DNA of 64,000 nt from Balamuthia mandrillaris (lineage: Eukaryota > Discosea > Longamoebia > Balamuthiidae): contig JAVKOQ010000287.1 in the NCBI GenBank assembly GCA_031835245.1, forward strand, positions 1-64,000, read 5' to 3'. How positions within the stretch are numbered: position 1 is the first letter of the stretch; each line of letters begins with the position of its first letter. Positions 60,150 through 64,000 of this stretch are shown piece after piece. The position numbers and the translations under genes were made by a program. The notes beneath the pieces were generated by a model. The model was not told where the DNA came from. It ran no database searches and saw nothing but the letters and a program-made list of their open reading frames with translations.

Positions 60150-61457
60150 GGTCCTTTCTGGCTGCACGTAAAGTAGGAAGAAGAAAAGGTTTGTATAAGC
60201 AAAAAAAAAACAGTGTTCAACCTTCCGGAGCTGGCGCCTCCTCCCCCTCCCCCGTCAAAGGTGTCTCCCCCAAAAAAAGAGAAGAAAAACCATACCGTAT
60301 CTATGTGTTCTTCACAGAGAGTTTCGATGTTTGTTACAAGTTTACAGACAGTTTGTCATATAAATACCACCACAACACACCACAAGAAAAGAAAAAAAAA
60401 ACTACAGCTTTGGTGTGTGGCGTGAGCGGGTGTTTTTTGGTTTTCGCTTTTTTTACAAAAAAAATGACGAGAGGAATAAAAAAAAATAACGTCCGGTAAA
60501 ACAGGCGGTGTGTCCTGGGGGACAGGTTGTTTCCAAAAAGGAAGATCTCCAGACGAACAGATCAAAGCAAAAATGGAACCCGCGGATTTTGTTGTGGCGC
60601 AACAAAATGAGTTGTACGTTCGAATTTTCCGTATCCAGGAAAATTAGGGAGATTGCTGGGAGATCCATGGAAATTCCTTTTTTTAATTCCCAACCAAAGT
60701 TCATACGGAATTGGGTCGCCTTGTCTCGTTACAGAGAACCACAGCTGGGCAGTGCGGCAAAGTGCCGACCCAGCGTTTTGGTTTTGGTGTCGGAAGGACA
60801 AATGGGCTGTAGAACTCCACTTTCAAGAAAAAAAAAAAAAACAAACAACAGGGAGATGGAAAGCTTTCTTCTGGTTGAAGGGCCACCGTATGTTGACGAC
60901 CTGAGGAAGAGGCCAATTTCGCAAGTAAGAAACCCTCATGAAGTTTAGTATAAAACACTGGTTATAAGACAGTAATCAGTCTAAACCATGGTACATAATT
61001 TGAATGACGTCAGTGTTATCCTGTAGAATGATGGCGATTATGACGTCAGCATCGAATCTATTCTTTGGCGAGGACCCTAACCAATTGCAGCATGGTCCAG
61101 ATTGCAGAGCCAAATCTTGACCACAGAGACGCGAAAGAAAACCTACAAGAAAACCAAGGAAAGTAATGAAGGAGGCACACTCTTGGAGGTGTGCCGCCAC
61201 ACTCTCCTTCGAAGAAGAATGCGGTCAAGTTTCGTCTTCCCCTCTTCTTCTCCGTTTGGAACCAGCACACCGAGCGAAAAAACCACATGTTTGCTGGTGG
61301 GAGCAGCAGCTCCTCTTCTTCGGCTGTCTCTTCAGCCATAAAACAAAGCGTAAAGTGTTTCTGCTTGCTATTTTTTTTTTCATCTTTCTTTTTGGGTCCT
61401 TTTCTTCTTCATGCTTATTTCTGCTTTCTTTTTTGATACCGAACATGATAAAACCAG
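60150..61457. promoter_or_regulatory. Intergenic region before the CapA-like gene, with two TGACGTCA sites
   Basis: About 1.3 kb without a supported gene; several mid-sized ORFs lack codon or family support. It contains GAATTTTCC/GGAAAATT/GGAAATTCC elements at 60618-60680 and two TGACGTCA sites at 61005-61012 and 61041-61048. A 5' non-coding exon is possible because CCAG precedes the ATG at 61458. Confidence 0.4.
61005..61048. promoter_or_regulatory. Paired CRE-like TGACGTCA sites
   Basis: Two exact TGACGTCA octamers start 36 bp apart, about 410-450 bases before the CapA-like start. Confidence 0.45.
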
Positions 61458-63461
61458 ATGGACAAGAAAGGTCTCTTCCGAGTGTTGGCTGTGGGAGACG
61501 TCATGTTGGGCCGTTTGGTGGACGGACTCTTTCCTACCCACAATGACGACCCTGAGCATGCCGGCCATGCCAAACGATACCTCAAAGCTGTTTCTGGGTG
61601 CGTTTTTTGTTCTTTATTCAAGTTATTTTTATTTTCTCTTATTTGTTCTTGTTCTCGTTCTTCTTGTTCTTCTTGTTCTTCTCCTCCTCCTTCTTGTCCT
61701 TCTTGTTCTTCTTCTTGTTTGGTCTTCTTCTTCTTGCTGTTGTTGTTGTTGTTCTTCTTCTTCTTCTTCTTCTTGTTGTTGTTGTTCTTCTTCTTCTTCT
61801 TCTTCTTCTTGTTCTTGTTCTTCTTCTTCTTCTTGTTCTTCTTCTTCTTCTTCTTCTTCTTCTTTCTCTCGTGTCATCCATACAAAGCGGGCCGGAGAGA
61901 CTGGTCCGATACAAGAAACAGCAGTACAAGTTCGTGTGGGGAGACACGTTGCCTCTCTTCCAAGAGGCGGACGTGAGGGTCATCAACCTGGAAACGTCGG
62001 TCACCACTCATGATGTCAAAAATCCTAAGACTTTTAACTATCGCATGCACCCAGCCAACCTTCGCGCCTTACACGTACCATTTCCTCTTCTCCATCTCTC
62101 TTATTCCCTTCTCATCTCTCTTCTCTCTTCTCTCTTCTGTCGTTGTTTTCTTCTTTTCGCTCGCCTCTCCTCTGATGGTAAAGACATTCCGTTATTGTAG
62201 GAAGCTCATGTGGACTATTGCAGCTTGGCAAACAATCACACTCTTGACTATTGTGAAGAAGGACTATTTGATACCATCAAGGTCTACACTCTAAACTCTT
62301 TTTCTCTCTCGCGATCCCATTTGTCTCTGATCATATCGCAACAACAGCACATGAACAAGAGCGGCATTAAATGGGCGGGTGCTGGGCGCAACCTCAGCGA
62401 GGCCAGAGCCCCCGCTATCATCAATTGCCAAGGCAGGAAGATAGCATTATTTAGGTATCATTCTTCTCTTTTTCCTGTGCTTGCTCTTCTTCCTTCTCGT
62501 ATATCTTTTTCTTCTCTCATTTCTCGTTCTGCTTTCTCTTTTTTTCTTCTCCTACCTCTCTCATTCTTATTACTGAGCTCAACACAAATAGTTTTTCGGA
62601 CCATCCCAAGGATTGGGCGGCTTCAGAGAATAAACCTGGTATCAACTACTTGGACATCTACAACTACACCAAGGAAGACATCAACATGATCAAACAGCTG
62701 ATTCAAGACACGGACAAGCGCGAGAGAGACAAAGATGGTAAAGGCCTCAACATGGTGGTGGCTTCCCTCCATTGGGGGCCAAATTATCTCTGGGTACCTG
62801 AGCCCCAATTCGAGGTATATTATAACTTCACTTCATTCTTTAGCCTGCTATGTTCTGCTTCTGGCCTTCTCTCTGTCTATGCTCTGTTCTATATTCTGTA
62901 TTTGCTCTCATTGCTCATTCGTTATTTTTTTAAAAAAAAAAGTCATTTGCTCATGACCTCATCGATGTGTGTGGCGTTGATATGATCCACGGCCATTCCT
63001 CTCATCACATTCAGGTTCTATTCTTCTTTCTTCATGATTTTGGGCTTTATTTTCTCAGTGAGCAACTATTTTTTTTGGAAAACAAACAGGGAATAGAGAT
63101 CTACAAAGGCAAACCGATATTATATGGTTGTGGCGACTTTGTGGATGATTACGCCATAGATCCCGAGTATCGCAACGATCTCGGCTTCTGTTACTTTTGT
63201 AACTTTCACTGGGGCAAACACGACTCGCCAAGGCACGTCGAAGGGAGCAAGGAAGCAGAACGAGAGGAAGTTCCAGTGGTGGATCACCTGCGCTTGGTCC
63301 CAACAAAGATCAAACTGTTCTCCGTTACAGCAACGAGCATTCCGGAGAAGGACAAGAAATGGTTGGAGACTCATATGAGCTCTCTCTGCGCCAAGTACAG
63401 GACCAAGGTGGAGGTCAAGGAGGACGGGTCGTTGATTCTCACCTCCACTCCCTCCACCTAA
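61458..63461 (+). CDS. CapA-like metallophosphatase-fold protein
   Basis: Bacterial CapA/PgsA proteins act in poly-gamma-glutamate capsule export; eukaryotic members have no settled role. About seven exons. Motifs in order: VLAVGDVMLGRLVDGLF, ADVRVINLETSVT, DYCSLANNHTLDYCEEGL, SGIKWAGAGRNLSEA, VVASLHWGPNYLWVPEPQF, VDMIHGHSSHHIQGIEIYKGKPILYGCGDFVDDYA. The Asp/Asn/His positions of the calcineurin-like metal site (GDVML, NLE, NNH, HWG, HGHSSH) are all present. It ends LTSTPST. No signal peptide, so probably cytosolic. Intron 1 is a TTC/TTG tract. Confidence 0.88.
61640..61865 (+). repeat. TTC/TTG triplet tract in CapA-like intron 1
   Basis: TTCTTG, TTC and TTG triplets fill the intron between VSG and SGPERLV exons, all pyrimidine-rich on the sense strand. 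Confidence 0.9.
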
Positions 63462-63661
63462 AGTTCTTCTCTCCATCCGCTTGCTTTGCCTTCATTCTTA
63501 TTGAAAACTCGAAGAAACCAGAGTTTTTCTGCAGACAAATTACGCAATATGTTGAAATTTTTCTGAATAATTGATACTTTTCGAGTCGGATAGATTAATG
63601 ATATAAAACATGATATTTGACGAAATATTGCAAAAAATGACACATTTGAGCGATAGAAAAA

Positions 63662-64000
63662 ATGCGCCACAAGGAGGCGTTGGATGGAACGATGATGACG
63701 ACGACGGAAGGTGGAAGCAGTGGTAAGGGGGGGATGCAAGGGACCTCTGTTTGGCACTCTTCGGCTCTGTCCTTCTTTGAAGGCTTCCAAATCGCAGTGG
63801 TGGGCAGTTTTGTTGCTTTGTCCAATCCGAAATTCAGGTTCGTTTTTTTTGCGACAAAAACAAAACAAAAAGTGTAGCAAAGCTCGTTGTTCATCTGATG
63901 AGTGTTTTTTTTCCCTCATCTATGTGTTTTTTTTGTTTCACTGGACACAGAAAACTTTACACGGGATCTGTTGCTGTTCTTATTTTCTTTGTACGTAGTG
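63662..64000 (+). CDS. Partial gene at the right edge, unknown
   Basis: A first exon MRHKEALDGTMM through FEGFQIAVVGSFVALSNPKFR ends at a GTTCGT donor (about 63839). A second exon after ACACAG (about 63951) begins KLYTGSVAVLIFF and may end at a GTACGT near 63991. The N-terminus is Gly/Thr-rich with no domain recognised. The rest lies beyond the window. Confidence 0.45.

Noticed and set aside
60508-60948. 146-codon plus-strand ORF between the membrane-protein and CapA-like genes
   Set aside because: No domain, no splice or family support, and comparable ORFs lie on the opposite strand.

Overview
This window is nuclear DNA of a unicellular eukaryote with intron-rich genes, standard stop codons and short intergenic gaps. 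It holds about 21 protein genes in 64 kb. The gene set (a KICS2-type KICSTOR subunit, a DEP-kinase, a very large kinase/RING protein, a Rec114-like protein) fits an amoebozoan or other amoeboid protist better than a fungus or plant, but the genus cannot be fixed from sequence alone. Introns start mostly with GTACGT or GTNCNT-like donors. They very often carry a pyrimidine microsatellite on the sense strand, usually just after the donor, so microsatellite strand predicts gene strand.

Layout: KICS2 (+), cystathionine beta-synthase (+), alpha/beta hydrolase (-), USP36/42-type deubiquitinase (+) and a two-DEP AGC kinase (+) fill 0.2-15.0 kb. From 15.2 to 20.5 kb lies a mobile-element nest. A 3.9-kb DNA transposon flanked by TTAA sits inside an LTR-like repeat, and two further copies of that repeat lie next to it in inverted orientation, one of them showing the empty site. 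From 21.2 to 36.8 kb come PP4 catalytic subunit (+), a CBS/Bateman-domain protein (+), derlin (-), STT3 (+), a GT28/UGT-type glycosyltransferase with a 1.1-kb triplet-repeat intron (+), and a large single-pass surface protein (+). From 36.9 to 44.0 kb one minus-strand gene encodes a kinase, a helical region, ZZ/RBR-like and RING-like zinc modules and a PH domain. Then follow a small HECT ligase (+), PNPO (+), an O-methyltransferase (+), a coiled-coil protein (-), an SR-25/ARL6IP4 protein (-), a Rec114-like protein (+), a small unknown (+), a multipass membrane protein (-), a CapA-like protein (+) and a partial gene at the right edge.

Functional themes: ubiquitin and ER quality control are over-represented (USP, HECT, RING/RBR-kinase, derlin, STT3). 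Derlin and STT3 diverge from one intergenic region that carries hairpin repeats. KICS2 and an AMPK-gamma-like Bateman protein point to nutrient sensing. CBS needs PLP and PNPO makes it. The most unusual object is the kinase-RING-PH protein. The mobile-element nest gives a within-window record of insertion.
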